A stretch of 64,000 nucleotides of DNA from Bacteroidota bacterium (GTDB lineage Bacteria; Bacteroidota; Bacteroidia; Chitinophagales; Chitinophagaceae). Under the pieces are notes generated by a model. It did no database searches, was not told the DNA's origin, and worked only from the letters and a program-made list of their open reading frames with translations. The position numbers were made by a program, and so were the translations under genes. The stretch lies in assembly GCA_024640255.1 (NCBI GenBank), contig JAHEFI010000001.1, forward strand, positions 372,001 through 436,000. The letters run 5' to 3'. Positions 1 to 8,947 of the stretch are shown here, one piece after another (the first letter of the stretch is position 1; the number at the start of each line of letters is the position of its first letter).

Positions 1-80
1 TAAAAGACGGAATCATACACGATTTAGGCACAACTATTACTTGTACCAAAGACCTGCATAAAGTGTATCATTTAGATTAA
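1..80 (+). CDS. 3' end of an unidentified gene
   Basis: The frame that starts at base 3 is open from the window edge to a TAA at 78-80 and encodes about 25 residues ending in HKVYHLD. A strong terminator follows 24 bases later, which supports a real gene end. Too little of the protein is visible to name a family. Confidence 0.55.
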   Translation, partial: KDGIIHDLGTTITCTKDLHKVYHLD

Positions 81-103
81 AATCTATCATAAATGTATTA
101 ATT

Positions 104-131
104 AAAAGCACCCAAATGGGTGCTTTTTTTA
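104..131 (+). terminator. Intrinsic terminator after the first partial gene
   Basis: A perfect 10-bp stem (AAAAGCACCC paired with GGGTGCTTTT) closes a 4-base loop and runs into a T tract. It separates the partial gene from the TonB receptor operon. Confidence 0.85.
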
Positions 132-236
132 TTTTATAAAATATTCTAATTCAATTGTTTATACAAATTCACGCCATATAATCTGTTTGTTAACACTAAG
201 TTCATCTTGGCTTAACAATTAGGTAACATTAGAGTC

Positions 237-245
237 TAATATTTG
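237..245 (+). promoter_or_regulatory. Possible -7 element of the TonB receptor operon
   Basis: TAATATTTG resembles the Bacteroidota -7 box TAnnTTTG with one extra base. It lies 20 bases before the GTG start at 266. No well-spaced -33 TTTG is visible, so this is a weak call. The rest of 132-265 is AT-rich with no other recognisable feature. Confidence 0.25.
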
Positions 246-265
246 CATACAAATAAAAATATACC

Positions 266-3019
266 GTGAAAAGGATATCATTAGTTATACTTATTATTTT
301 CTCTACAGTTTTAGCAAATGCTCAAAGAGCAAAAGTTACAGGTAAAGTAACAAACAATAAAAACGAGGCTTTAATTGCTGTAACTGTTACTTTAAAATCA
401 GATAAAACACAAACTACAAAAACTGATGTGGAAGGTAGATATAGTTTTAGTATTGATCTAAACAAAACATATACAATTGGGTTTAACTATATTGGGTACA
501 AAGAAAAATCTATTACTGTAAATGCAATTACAACTGAGGAATTAATATCAGATGTTTTATTAGAGGAAGCGGGTAAAAAATTAACTGATGTTGTTGTGAA
601 TGCATCTAGAGGTACTAATAAAGGAGCAACTGATAATGCTTTAATTGCGTATCAAAAAAATACAAATACAGTTTCATCTGTCATATCAGCTGAATCAATT
701 AGAAGAAGCCCAGATAGAAACACTGCAGAGATTTTAAAAAGAACTCCTGGTGCGTCTATTCAAGAAGGAAAATATATTATTGTCAGAGGTTTAGCTGATA
801 GATATAACCAAGCCATGTTAAATGGTATTTTATTAACTAGTACTGAGCCTGATCGTAAAACATTTTCCTTTGATTTATTCCCTTCTCAAATTATTGATAA
901 CATTATTATCAATAAAGCCTTTGTTCCTGAATTGCCAGGAGAGTGGGCAGGTGGATTGATTCAAGTAAATACAAAAGATGTACCTACAAAAAACTTTTTT
1001 AATATTCAATTAGGTACAAGTGCAAATAGCATGGTAACTGGTAAAGATTTCTTTAAAGATAAAGGTGGAAAGACTGACTGGTATGGTATTGATGATGGTA
1101 CAAGATCTTTGCCAATGGGGTATACCACTAAGTCGAGCTTTGATACTACAAGTATTGCTGGTAAAACAGCAATGGGTAAAACCATGTCAAGTAATTGGGC
1201 TCCAATTATGACTACTGCTAAGCCTAATATGAGTGCTCAAATGAATGGAGGGTTTGCAGGTACATTATTTGGTAAAAAAATTGGAGGAATTTTAGGTATT
1301 AGTTACGCTAATTCATATAGATTCCAAGATAATATTAATAATCAAAATCAATTATCTAATTCTGGATTAACTCCTTACATTGAATTAAAGGATAATAAAT
1401 ATATAAATGATATCAACATGGGTGCTATTGCAGGAGTATCTATGTTTATTAATCCATTAAATAAAATTAGCTATAAGGCTATTGTAAATGTAAAGACAGC
1501 TAATTCTTATAATAGTAGAACAGGTACCATTTATGATAGACAAGAATTAGTAAAAGGCAATGCTTTTACTTTTGCTCAAAACGTATTTTTCACAAATCAA
1601 TTAAATGGAGAACATAGTATCACTAAAGATTTAAAATTTAATTGGTACGGCGCTTTTAATATCTTAGATAGTTATGCTCCAGATCAAAGAAAGATTGCTT
1701 ACACAAAAAGTATTACTGGAAATGATCCTTATGTATTAAATATTTCTAATACCTTATCTCAGCAATCAGGTAGCCGAGTATTCCAATCATTATCTGATTA
1801 TATCTATACAGGTGGTGGTGATTTAACATATAAAATAAATCAGCAAACTATCAAGGCTGGTTATATGATTCAAATTAAAGATCGTTTATATGACGCTCAA
1901 TTATTTGCTATTACAATGCCAATTGATAATCCAGCGTTAAGACTATTGCCTGCTGAAGCTGCTTTTGTTCCTTCAAATTTTGGTAATGGAACTGACAACA
2001 AATTTGCATTTAACTCCATTCAAAATAAAAATTTCAGATACTTAGCGAATACTATTTTAAACGCAGGATACTTACAATTTGATAATAAATTATCAAATGA
2101 CCTTAGAGTAGTTTGGGGATTAAGGGTTGAAGATTTTGACCAATTAGTAGGTTCTGTAAAGAAATGGGATCCAAGACATACTTATTCAAGAGTTACAGAC
2201 TTTTTACCAGGCGTGAATGCTTCTTTAAAGATCACACAAAAAGCTAATTTAAGATTAACAGCTTCTCAAACAGTTATTAGACCTGAATTAAGAGAGTTAT
2301 CTGCTTTAAATATTTACGATTTTGAATTAAATGCTTCTGTATCTGGTAATCCTAGTTTAAAAAGAACAAAAATTACCAACTTTGATATTCGTTACGAATT
2401 ATATCCACAAGCAGGAGAATTATTCACTGTGGGTTTATTCTATAAGAATTTTGAAAATCCTATTGAAAGCATCTATCAAGAAGCTGGTGGCGGATCTAGT
2501 TTGTTTTCGTTCCAAAATGCAGCAAAAGCTACAGCATTTGGATTCGAACTAGAAGGAAGAAAAAAGTTAAATAAGCGTTTTACTTTACAAGCGAATGGGT
2601 CTTATATTAATTCAGAAGTTAAAGATGAAAAGTTAGGTGTTTCAAGAACCTTACAAGGTCAATCTCCATATTTAATTAATGCAGGATTATTGTATGACAT
2701 AGTTGAGAAAGGATTTAATATGACTGCTTTAGTGAATCAGGTAGGAAAGCGTATTTATTTAGTGGGTGATATACAAGCAGGTGCTGGTTCCCCAGATGTA
2801 TACGAAAATCCAAGAGCATTGGTTGATTTTCAAATGAGCAAAAAATTTGCAAATAACAAAGCAGAAGTAAAATTTACAATTGCTGATATTCTAAATCAAA
2901 GACAAATATTCTATCAAAATAGTAATAGTAATTCAAATTACGATAAAACGACTGATGGCGTTCGTTTCTCAAGACAATATGGTACAACATTTGGTGTAAC
3001 AATCAATTACTCTTTATAA
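266..3019 (+). CDS. TonB-dependent receptor with N-terminal carboxypeptidase-regulatory-like domain
   Basis: This is an outer-membrane active transporter of 917 residues. Residues 1-19 look like a signal peptide ending ANAQ. A CarboxypepD_reg-like beta sandwich follows (about 22-105), then a plug domain (about 125-235, with the RGLADRYN stretch near 172) and a long beta-barrel. The plug is not of the SusC kind: it has a TSTEPDRKTFSFDLFP-type segment and GEWAGGLIQV. The start is GTG; it gives a clean signal peptide and no in-frame ATG lies upstream. The next gene, 35 bases on, encodes a surface-type lipoprotein, so the two probably work together on one ligand. The ligand cannot be read from the sequence. 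The nearby ppx-ppk1 pair makes a phosphorus compound one guess. Confidence 0.9.
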   Translation: MKRISLVILIIFSTVLANAQRAKVTGKVTNNKNEALIAVTVTLKSDKTQTTKTDVEGRYSFSIDLNKTYTIGFNYIGYKEKSITVNAITTEELISDVLLEEAGKKLTDVVVNASRGTNKGATDNALIAYQKNTNTVSSVISAESIRRSPDRNTAEILKRTPGASIQEGKYIIVRGLADRYNQAMLNGILLTSTEPDRKTFSFDLFPSQIIDNIIINKAFVPELPGEWAGGLIQVNTKDVPTKNFFNIQLGTSANSMVTGKDFFKDKGGKTDWYGIDDGTRSLPMGYTTKSSFDTTSIAGKTAMGKTMSSNWAPIMTTAKPNMSAQMNGGFAGTLFGKKIGGILGISYANSYRFQDNINNQNQLSNSGLTPYIELKDNKYINDINMGAIAGVSMFINPLNKISYKAIVNVKTANSYNSRTGTIYDRQELVKGNAFTFAQNVFFTNQLNGEHSITKDLKFNWYGAFNILDSYAPDQRKIAYTKSITGNDPYVLNISNTLSQQSGSRVFQSLSDYIYTGGGDLTYKINQQTIKAGYMIQIKDRLYDAQLFAITMPIDNPALRLLPAEAAFVPSNFGNGTDNKFAFNSIQNKNFRYLANTILNAGYLQFDNKLSNDLRVVWGLRVEDFDQLVGSVKKWDPRHTYSRVTDFLPGVNASLKITQKANLRLTASQTVIRPELRELSALNIYDFELNASVSGNPSLKRTKITNFDIRYELYPQAGELFTVGLFYKNFENPIESIYQEAGGGSSLFSFQNAAKATAFGFELEGRKKLNKRFTLQANGSYINSEVKDEKLGVSRTLQGQSPYLINAGLLYDIVEKGFNMTALVNQVGKRIYLVGDIQAGAGSPDVYENPRALVDFQMSKKFANNKAEVKFTIADILNQRQIFYQNSNSNSNYDKTTDGVRFSRQYGTTFGVTINYSL

Positions 3020-3054
3020 AAACAAATCAAAAACTTTTTTTAAATACAAAAACA

Positions 3055-4584
3055 ATGAAACAATTATTTTATTTATCTCTTGCTTTTTTAGCCATCACAG
3101 GTTGTAGAAAGATTGAAACAGATGGCGAAAAAGAAATCTTCGTAGTAACGAAGGAAGTAGCTCCTGTAGGTGTTGTATCTAACACGATCACTTTAACTGG
3201 AAAGATTACAAAAGACACTACTTTATATGCTAAAGATGTGAATTATCTTTCTGGAATCGTTTATGTTACTAAAGGTGTTACTTTAACGGTAGAAGCGGGC
3301 GCTAAAGTACAAGGAAAATCTGGTGCTGATGTTGCTGCTTTGGTAATTTGTCGTGGTGCAAAAATTGTAGCAAAAGGTACAGCTGATGCTCCAATCGTGT
3401 TTACTTCAGCTTCTTTAAATCCTCAATCTGGTGACTGGGGAGGTATCGTATTATTAGGAACTGCTACAGTAAACCAATCATTAACATGGAAAGGTGTTGC
3501 TGTCAAAGGTTTAACATCTGTTGAAGGTGGAATTAATGATACTGAAGTAGGTTATGGTTTAGCTGGATCTGGAGATGCTACTTTTCCAACTGGAAACGAT
3601 GCAGACAATTCAGGTATTTTACAGTATGTAAGAATTGAATATGCAGGTTATGCATACCAACCAGACAATGAGTTAAATAGTTTAACAATGGCCGCAGTAG
3701 GCAGTGGCACTACAATTGACCATATTCAAGTTACATATGCAAAAGATGATGCTTACGAGTGGTTTGGTGGTACAGTAAATTGTAAGTATTTGATTGCTTA
3801 TAAGACTCAAGATGATGATTTTGATACTGACTTCGGTTATTCAGGAAAAGTACAATTTGGTATTGCTTTAAGAGATTCAGCTATTGCGGATATTTCAAAA
3901 TCTGAAGCATTCGAATCTGATAATGATGGTAATGGATCTGATTTTACACCAAAAACAACTGCTGTATTCTCTAATATGACTGTAATTGGTCCAAGAATCA
4001 ATGGAACTTACGGCAAGGGTAATACTTTGTTCTTAGCAGCTGCACAAATTAGAAGAAACTCTGGTATCTCTATTCAAAATACAGTAATTGCTGGATGGCC
4101 TTTAGGTATTTTGATTGACGAAACGAAAGTAACAACTAATGGTTCTACTTATAAGAACTTAGTGGATAGTGTTATTAGATTAAAAAATATCACTTTGGCT
4201 GGTAATACAGTTGATTTAAGATACGATGGTAAAACTGGAACAACTACTACAACTCAAAATGTATTAGATTATTTTAGCACTGCTTCTTATAATAATACTA
4301 TTTTAAGTTCTTCTTCTTCAGATATCTTAAAATTAATTCAACCGTTTAATTACACTAACCCTGACTTTACTCCATATGCAAGTGCTGGTCCAGCAACATC
4401 TGGTAATTTAAGTTCAACATATGGTACATTAGGTTTGAATACTTCTTTAGATTATAAGGCTAATGGTAGCTTTACAGATTCTAAATTACAAGATGCTTTC
4501 TTTGAGAAAGTTACATTTAGAGGTGCGGTAGCTACTTCAGGTGTAAATCAAACTTGGTGGAAAGGTTGGACAGTTTGGAAATAA
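3055..4584 (+). CDS. Large beta-rich (probable beta-helix) lipoprotein partnered with the TonB receptor
   Basis: The protein has 509 residues. It starts with a lipoprotein signal (LAITGC, lipidated Cys17). The body is rich in Gly, Thr, Ser and Asn with regular short strands such as GVTLTVEAGAKVQGKSG near residues 75-90, which suggests a right-handed parallel beta-helix. An acidic stretch (TQDDDFDTDFGYSG, about 252-265) could bind metal. It follows the receptor by 35 bases, in the same transcription unit, and ends just before a strong terminator. Receptor-lipoprotein pairs in this phylum usually capture and import a ligand at the cell surface. I do not recognise a named family and assign no substrate. 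Confidence 0.8.
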   Translation: MKQLFYLSLAFLAITGCRKIETDGEKEIFVVTKEVAPVGVVSNTITLTGKITKDTTLYAKDVNYLSGIVYVTKGVTLTVEAGAKVQGKSGADVAALVICRGAKIVAKGTADAPIVFTSASLNPQSGDWGGIVLLGTATVNQSLTWKGVAVKGLTSVEGGINDTEVGYGLAGSGDATFPTGNDADNSGILQYVRIEYAGYAYQPDNELNSLTMAAVGSGTTIDHIQVTYAKDDAYEWFGGTVNCKYLIAYKTQDDDFDTDFGYSGKVQFGIALRDSAIADISKSEAFESDNDGNGSDFTPKTTAVFSNMTVIGPRINGTYGKGNTLFLAAAQIRRNSGISIQNTVIAGWPLGILIDETKVTTNGSTYKNLVDSVIRLKNITLAGNTVDLRYDGKTGTTTTTQNVLDYFSTASYNNTILSSSSSDILKLIQPFNYTNPDFTPYASAGPATSGNLSSTYGTLGLNTSLDYKANGSFTDSKLQDAFFEKVTFRGAVATSGVNQTWWKGWTVWK

Positions 4585-4612
4585 AATAAATTGTGAATTG
4601 TATTCAATATAT

Positions 4613-4642
4613 AAAGCGTCCCGTTATTCGGGACGCTTTTTT
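4613..4642 (+). terminator. Intrinsic terminator after the receptor/lipoprotein pair
   Basis: A perfect 11-bp stem (AAAGCGTCCCG with CGGGACGCTTT) closes a TTATT loop and ends in six T. It lies between the lipoprotein gene and the small heme-type lipoprotein gene, so the latter depends on read-through or its own promoter. Confidence 0.85.
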
Positions 4643-4658
4643 ATAAAATAATGTTTTT

Positions 4659-5009
4659 ATGAAAAAATTACATCTTGGATTATTATTTTTCGCTATTGCT
4701 GCATCAATAATCATTGTTTCTTGTTCAAAATCGAGTGATACAGCTACCACTGCAGTGAGCGCTACTTGTAATCCAAATACAAGTTTTTCACAAACAGTTT
4801 TACCTATTTTAAATTCTACTTGTAATTTGAGTGGATGCCACGATCCTAATAATGCTGCTGAATTAAATAATTATCAAGTTGTTCACGATAATGCTGCACA
4901 AATTAAGGCTTCAGTAGTGAGTGGTAGAATGCCAAAGGGTAAAACGTTTAATGCAACAGATAAAAATGCACTTCTTTGCTGGATTGATAATGGTGCAAAA
5001 AATAATTAG
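4659..5009 (+). CDS. Small c-type cytochrome-like lipoprotein with a CX4CH motif
   Basis: The protein has 116 residues. A hydrophobic leader ends in VSC (Cys22), a lipobox. A CNLSGCH sequence at residues 55-61 is a heme c attachment motif of the expanded CX4CH type known from some cytochromes c, and Met91 in GRMP is well placed as the sixth heme ligand. Cys37 and Cys107 could form a disulfide. The size and the sequence QTVLPILNSTC match the single-heme domain found in many Bacteroidota lipoproteins. It sits 17 bases after the terminator of the preceding pair and probably faces the periplasm or cell surface as an electron carrier. Heme binding is inferred, not shown. Confidence 0.7.
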   Translation: MKKLHLGLLFFAIAASIIIVSCSKSSDTATTAVSATCNPNTSFSQTVLPILNSTCNLSGCHDPNNAAELNNYQVVHDNAAQIKASVVSGRMPKGKTFNATDKNALLCWIDNGAKNN

Positions 5010-5013
5010 TATT

Positions 5014-5904
5014 TTATTTAAGTTCCTCTGCTAATACTTGGTCATATAAATGGTGAATAAGTCCATCTGCTAAACCAATTTTAGGTACAAATACCTCCTC
5101 TATATTAGCCCATTTCAAAATACTGTTATATATAGTTAAGGCAGGGACTAATACTTCTGCTCTATCCTGTCTAATATTATAATGATGCATTCTTTCTTCA
5201 ACATCTAATGCCTGCATCTCTTCATATATTTCTTTTATAGTGCTGCTATTTAATGGATGACCATTTTTAGTACCACTTATAGAGAATAGCTTATTGATAT
5301 TTCCGCCAGATCCAATACCAATTAAATTATCATATTCTTTAGATAAATCCTTTAGGGTTTCTTTTAATTCATCCCAGGTGGCATCTTTCACCTTCTTTGT
5401 TAAAATTCTTACGGTGCCCACATTGAAAGACTTCTGTAATACTACTTTAGATTTATGATAAAGAGTAAGCTCTGTACTACCACCTCCTACGTCTATATAC
5501 AAGTAACTTTTTTTATCGTCAAGTAATTCTGCAAAGTGGTTTTCGTAAATAATTTCTGCTTCCAATTCTCCTGAAATTACTTCAATTTCTATAGAAGTTT
5601 CTGCTTCGATTTCTTTGATTATTTCTTTGGCATTTTCTGCATCTCTCATGGCACTTGTTGCACAGGCCATATAGTGTTCTACTTCGTATACTTTCATGAG
5701 CTGCTTGAAAGTTTTAATAGTGTCCATGAGCATTTTACGCTTTCTGCTACCAATAAAACCTTTCTCAAACACGTCAAAACCCAGCCTTAAAGGGATTCTA
5801 AGCAGGTTTAATCTATTAAAATTCACCTCTTTGCCCCTCTTTTCTACCTCGCAAACTAAAATTCTAGCTGCATTACTTCCTATATCAATTGCTGCAAGTA
5901 TCAA
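5014..5904 (-). CDS. ppx: Exopolyphosphatase / Ppx-GppA family phosphatase
   Basis: The protein has 296 residues and an ASKHA-fold phosphatase core. The first phosphate-binding loop is AAIDIGSNAARIL (residues 4-16), the second is YIDVGGGSTEL near 137-147, and a GIGSGGN loop lies near 197. Ppx enzymes release phosphate from polyphosphate ends; GppA relatives hydrolyse pppGpp. The short length means the C-terminal HD-like domain of E. coli Ppx is missing, as in many short-form members. It lies 5 bases downstream of ppk1 on the same strand, so a polyphosphate-degrading role is the better reading. The gene converges on the heme-type lipoprotein gene with 4 bases between. Confidence 0.88.
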   Translation of the reverse strand: MILAAIDIGSNAARILVCEVEKRGKEVNFNRLNLLRIPLRLGFDVFEKGFIGSRKRKMLMDTIKTFKQLMKVYEVEHYMACATSAMRDAENAKEIIKEIEAETSIEIEVISGELEAEIIYENHFAELLDDKKSYLYIDVGGGSTELTLYHKSKVVLQKSFNVGTVRILTKKVKDATWDELKETLKDLSKEYDNLIGIGSGGNINKLFSISGTKNGHPLNSSTIKEIYEEMQALDVEERMHHYNIRQDRAEVLVPALTIYNSILKWANIEEVFVPKIGLADGLIHHLYDQVLAEELK

Positions 5905-5909
5905 TTTGC

Positions 5910-7967
5910 TTATTTTTTCCCTTTTAGATAATTATAAGTCTGCTCTTGAGATTTATATTTAATACGGCCCGAAGTTACATATTTATTCAGTAATTCAGCA
6001 TCCAATACTCTTGCTTTCTGATTGTCTTTTAATTGAATATTGATGATATCAATTAGCTCTTTTTTGATTCTTGTATCAAATATTGGCGCAGCTACTTCAA
6101 TTCGATGATCCAAATTTCTTACCATCCAGTCTGCACTAGAAATATAGACTTTCTCTTTTCCATTATTATGAAAAATCATTACCCTGGCATGCTCTAAATA
6201 CTGGTCTACAATACTAATAGCGTTTAGTTTTTGATTTAATTTTTCTTCTTTTTTATCTAAAGTCAATATGCCTCTTATAATTAAATGAACCTCAACATTA
6301 GCCTTCACTGCCTTGTATAAATAACTAATTAAAATTGGATCTGTAAGAGAATTTAATTTGATAATTATTTTAGCTGGCTTCTTTTTATTAGCGTGTTTAA
6401 TTTCATTTTCTATTAATTGAATGATAGCCGAACGCATATTGGTTGGTGTCAATAATAAATTACTCATTTTGGTAATTGGTTTATCACCTAATTCCCAATT
6501 GGTTAAATAATCAAAGACTCTATTGGCCTCATTCATTAAAGTTTTATTGGCTGTCAATAAGCAATGATCTGCATATATTTTAGCTGTTTTTTCATTTAAG
6601 TTACCTGTGCTAATAAACCCATACTTCACTAATTTATTGCTGATGCGTTTTTGAATGACACATAGTTTAGCATGTACTTTTTTATTGGGTACACCTACTA
6701 ATACCTGGATTCCTTCTTCCTCCATGATCGATTTCCATTCTAAATTGGCTTCTTCATCAAATCTTGCTTTTAGTTCTAAAAATACAATCACCTCCTTGCC
6801 ATTTCTTGCGGCATTAATTAAGGCATTAATTACTTTAGAATTGGAAGCTAATCTATAAGCAGTTATCTTAATACTCATTACCGTATCATCCATCGCAGCC
6901 TCTCTCAACAAGTCAATTACTGGATCGTAAGAATGGTAAGGGAAATGTAGCATGATATCTTGTTTCAATACAAGATCAGATACCAAGTCTTTTTTTCTTA
7001 AAGTAGGGTGTATAAAGGGTCCTGGTCTATTGGTTTTTTCTTGAACTACTTTAGGAAAGTCCATAAAATGTCTAAAATTATGGATATGCCCACCTGGAAT
7101 GATGCTACTTTTTCTTGTAAGCTTTAATTTTTTGATTAAAAACTCCAGCATTTCTGCATTCATTTCCTTTTCATATACAAACCTTACAGGCTTGCCCTTT
7201 CTACGGTTTTTAATTCCTTTAGAGATTTTTTCAATAAAATTTATTCCTACTTCTTGGTCTAAATCAATTTCCGCATCCTTAGTTATTTTAAATATGTGAG
7301 CATCAAATTGATTGAATTTAAAATGAGAGAAAATAATGGGCAAGTTGAACTTGATCACATCTTCTAATAAAATAATATTAGTAGTTCCTGGGGCTGAGGG
7401 TAATACAATAAATCTTCCGATAGATTTTGATGGGATTTCTATCAATGAAAATTTTTGATTGTAGGCATTATTTTTATTTCCCATCACTATTGCCAAATAA
7501 AGACTCTTATCTCTTAAGTAAGGCAATTCCGGCACATTTTCGATCATTAATGGAATAATATAATGTCGAATTTCTTCATCAAAATAGTTTTTTACAAATT
7601 CCTTTTGTTTTGCATTCAATTTTTTCTCATCAATCAAGAATATTTTTTTGGACTTTAATTCCTTATTGATGTTATCCCAAATTCTATTGAATTCATTTTG
7701 TTGTCTTAATACGGTTCTTTGTATATCATCAAGTATCAATCCAGGGGAGCCGATGATTTCTATAGATTTTAATCTTTTGTCTGATAACTCAGCCATTCTT
7801 TTTAAAGTAGCTACTCTTACTCTAAAAAATTCATCTAAATTATTGGAGAAAATGCCTAAAAATCGAATTCTCTCTTGTAATGGAACAGTTGGATCATTGG
7901 CTTCTTGCAATACCCTGGCGTTAAAGCTTAGCCAGCTAATATCTCTTGGAATGAAATGGTTCTTCAT
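5910..7967 (-). CDS. ppk1: Polyphosphate kinase 1
   Basis: The enzyme makes polyphosphate from ATP. The 685 residues match the family length and domain order: N domain opening with PRDISWLSFNARVL, head domain, and two phospholipase-D-like C-terminal domains. His432 in KVHAKL corresponds to the phosphorylated histidine of the family (His435 in E. coli), and a second conserved His lies in HARVMIFHN near 595-600. It is the first gene of a two-gene unit with ppx. The upstream region is shared with the divergent LpxH-like gene. Confidence 0.96.
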   Translation of the reverse strand: MKNHFIPRDISWLSFNARVLQEANDPTVPLQERIRFLGIFSNNLDEFFRVRVATLKRMAELSDKRLKSIEIIGSPGLILDDIQRTVLRQQNEFNRIWDNINKELKSKKIFLIDEKKLNAKQKEFVKNYFDEEIRHYIIPLMIENVPELPYLRDKSLYLAIVMGNKNNAYNQKFSLIEIPSKSIGRFIVLPSAPGTTNIILLEDVIKFNLPIIFSHFKFNQFDAHIFKITKDAEIDLDQEVGINFIEKISKGIKNRRKGKPVRFVYEKEMNAEMLEFLIKKLKLTRKSSIIPGGHIHNFRHFMDFPKVVQEKTNRPGPFIHPTLRKKDLVSDLVLKQDIMLHFPYHSYDPVIDLLREAAMDDTVMSIKITAYRLASNSKVINALINAARNGKEVIVFLELKARFDEEANLEWKSIMEEEGIQVLVGVPNKKVHAKLCVIQKRISNKLVKYGFISTGNLNEKTAKIYADHCLLTANKTLMNEANRVFDYLTNWELGDKPITKMSNLLLTPTNMRSAIIQLIENEIKHANKKKPAKIIIKLNSLTDPILISYLYKAVKANVEVHLIIRGILTLDKKEEKLNQKLNAISIVDQYLEHARVMIFHNNGKEKVYISSADWMVRNLDHRIEVAAPIFDTRIKKELIDIINIQLKDNQKARVLDAELLNKYVTSGRIKYKSQEQTYNYLKGKK

Positions 7968-8104
7968 ATTGTATGTAAATCTCAGCGATATAATCCAAAT
8001 TAAAAAGCCTAACCGAGTATTGAATTGTTAAATTAATAATTTCTTAATAATCCGGTAATACCCTATTAATATGGATTTGCGTTTTTTACATAAAACTAAC
8101 CCCA

Positions 8105-8947
8105 ATGAACAAAAGGTCAATGGAAATATGCGTTTTGAGTGATATACACTTAGGCACTTTTGGATGTCACGCTAAAGAAGTGCTTAATTATTTAAGGAGT
8201 GTTGAACCAAAAACACTAATTCTAAATGGAGACATTATAGATATTTGGCAGTTTAGTAAGCGTTTTTTTCCTGCAAGTCATATGGCTGTAATTAAAGAGA
8301 TTTTCAATATGGCAAGTAAGGGCACTAAAGTGATATACATTACTGGAAATCATGATGAAGCTTTAAGAAAATATGCTGATTTTGAAATGGGTAATATTTT
8401 ATTGACAGATAAGATTGTTTTTGAAATTAATGGAGAGAAGAACTGGGTGTTTCATGGAGATGTATTTGATAGAACAACCAAGGGTAGTGCAAAAATTTTA
8501 GCAAAATTAGGTGGCTATGGATACGATTTATTGATTTTAATAAATAGTGTATCTAATTGGGTTAGAAAGTTAATGGGTAAAGACAAAATGAGTTTTAGTA
8601 AGAAAGTGAAGAATAGTGTTAAGAAAGCTGTTTCTTGGATTGGTAATTTTGAACAAACTGCTGCAGAATTAGCTATTGAAAACAACTATCAATATGTGAT
8701 CTGTGGTCATATTCATCAACCACAACAAAGATTAGTAACTACTGAAAAAGGTTCAGTAACTTATTTAAATAGTGGAGATTGGATTGAAAATTTAACATCA
8801 TTAGAATATTACGATAAGGCTTGGCAATTATATCATTATGATCCAAAGCAATTTGAACATGTTTCTTCAGAGAAGATAAAAGTGGTTCATTTGAGCAATG
8901 AGTTAAATGTATTAACTGATGCTGTTGCTTTTCAAGTTTCATTTTAA
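8105..8947 (+). CDS. LpxH-like metallophosphoesterase (UDP-2,3-diacylglucosamine diphosphatase family)
   Basis: The protein has 280 residues and all the metallophosphoesterase motifs in order: SDIHLG (12-17), GDIIDIW (about 41-47), GNHDE (about 81-85), HGDVFD (about 117) and GHIHQP (about 199-204). In LpxH these bind two Mn ions and cleave UDP-diacylglucosamine to lipid X for lipid A. The stop overlaps the start of the next gene (TAATG), so they are translationally coupled. The partner is a MurG-like glycosyltransferase, so this could be a lipid or glycan phosphatase other than the main LpxH. The start at Met1 is used; Met6 is a possible alternative. Confidence 0.8.
   Translation: MNKRSMEICVLSDIHLGTFGCHAKEVLNYLRSVEPKTLILNGDIIDIWQFSKRFFPASHMAVIKEIFNMASKGTKVIYITGNHDEALRKYADFEMGNILLTDKIVFEINGEKNWVFHGDVFDRTTKGSAKILAKLGGYGYDLLILINSVSNWVRKLMGKDKMSFSKKVKNSVKKAVSWIGNFEQTAAELAIENNYQYVICGHIHQPQQRLVTTEKGSVTYLNSGDWIENLTSLEYYDKAWQLYHYDPKQFEHVSSEKIKVVHLSNELNVLTDAVAFQVSF

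Noticed and set aside
5696-5962. 88-codon plus-strand open frame over the ppx start
   Set aside because: It overlaps ppx and the end of ppk1 on the other strand and has no recognisable domain.
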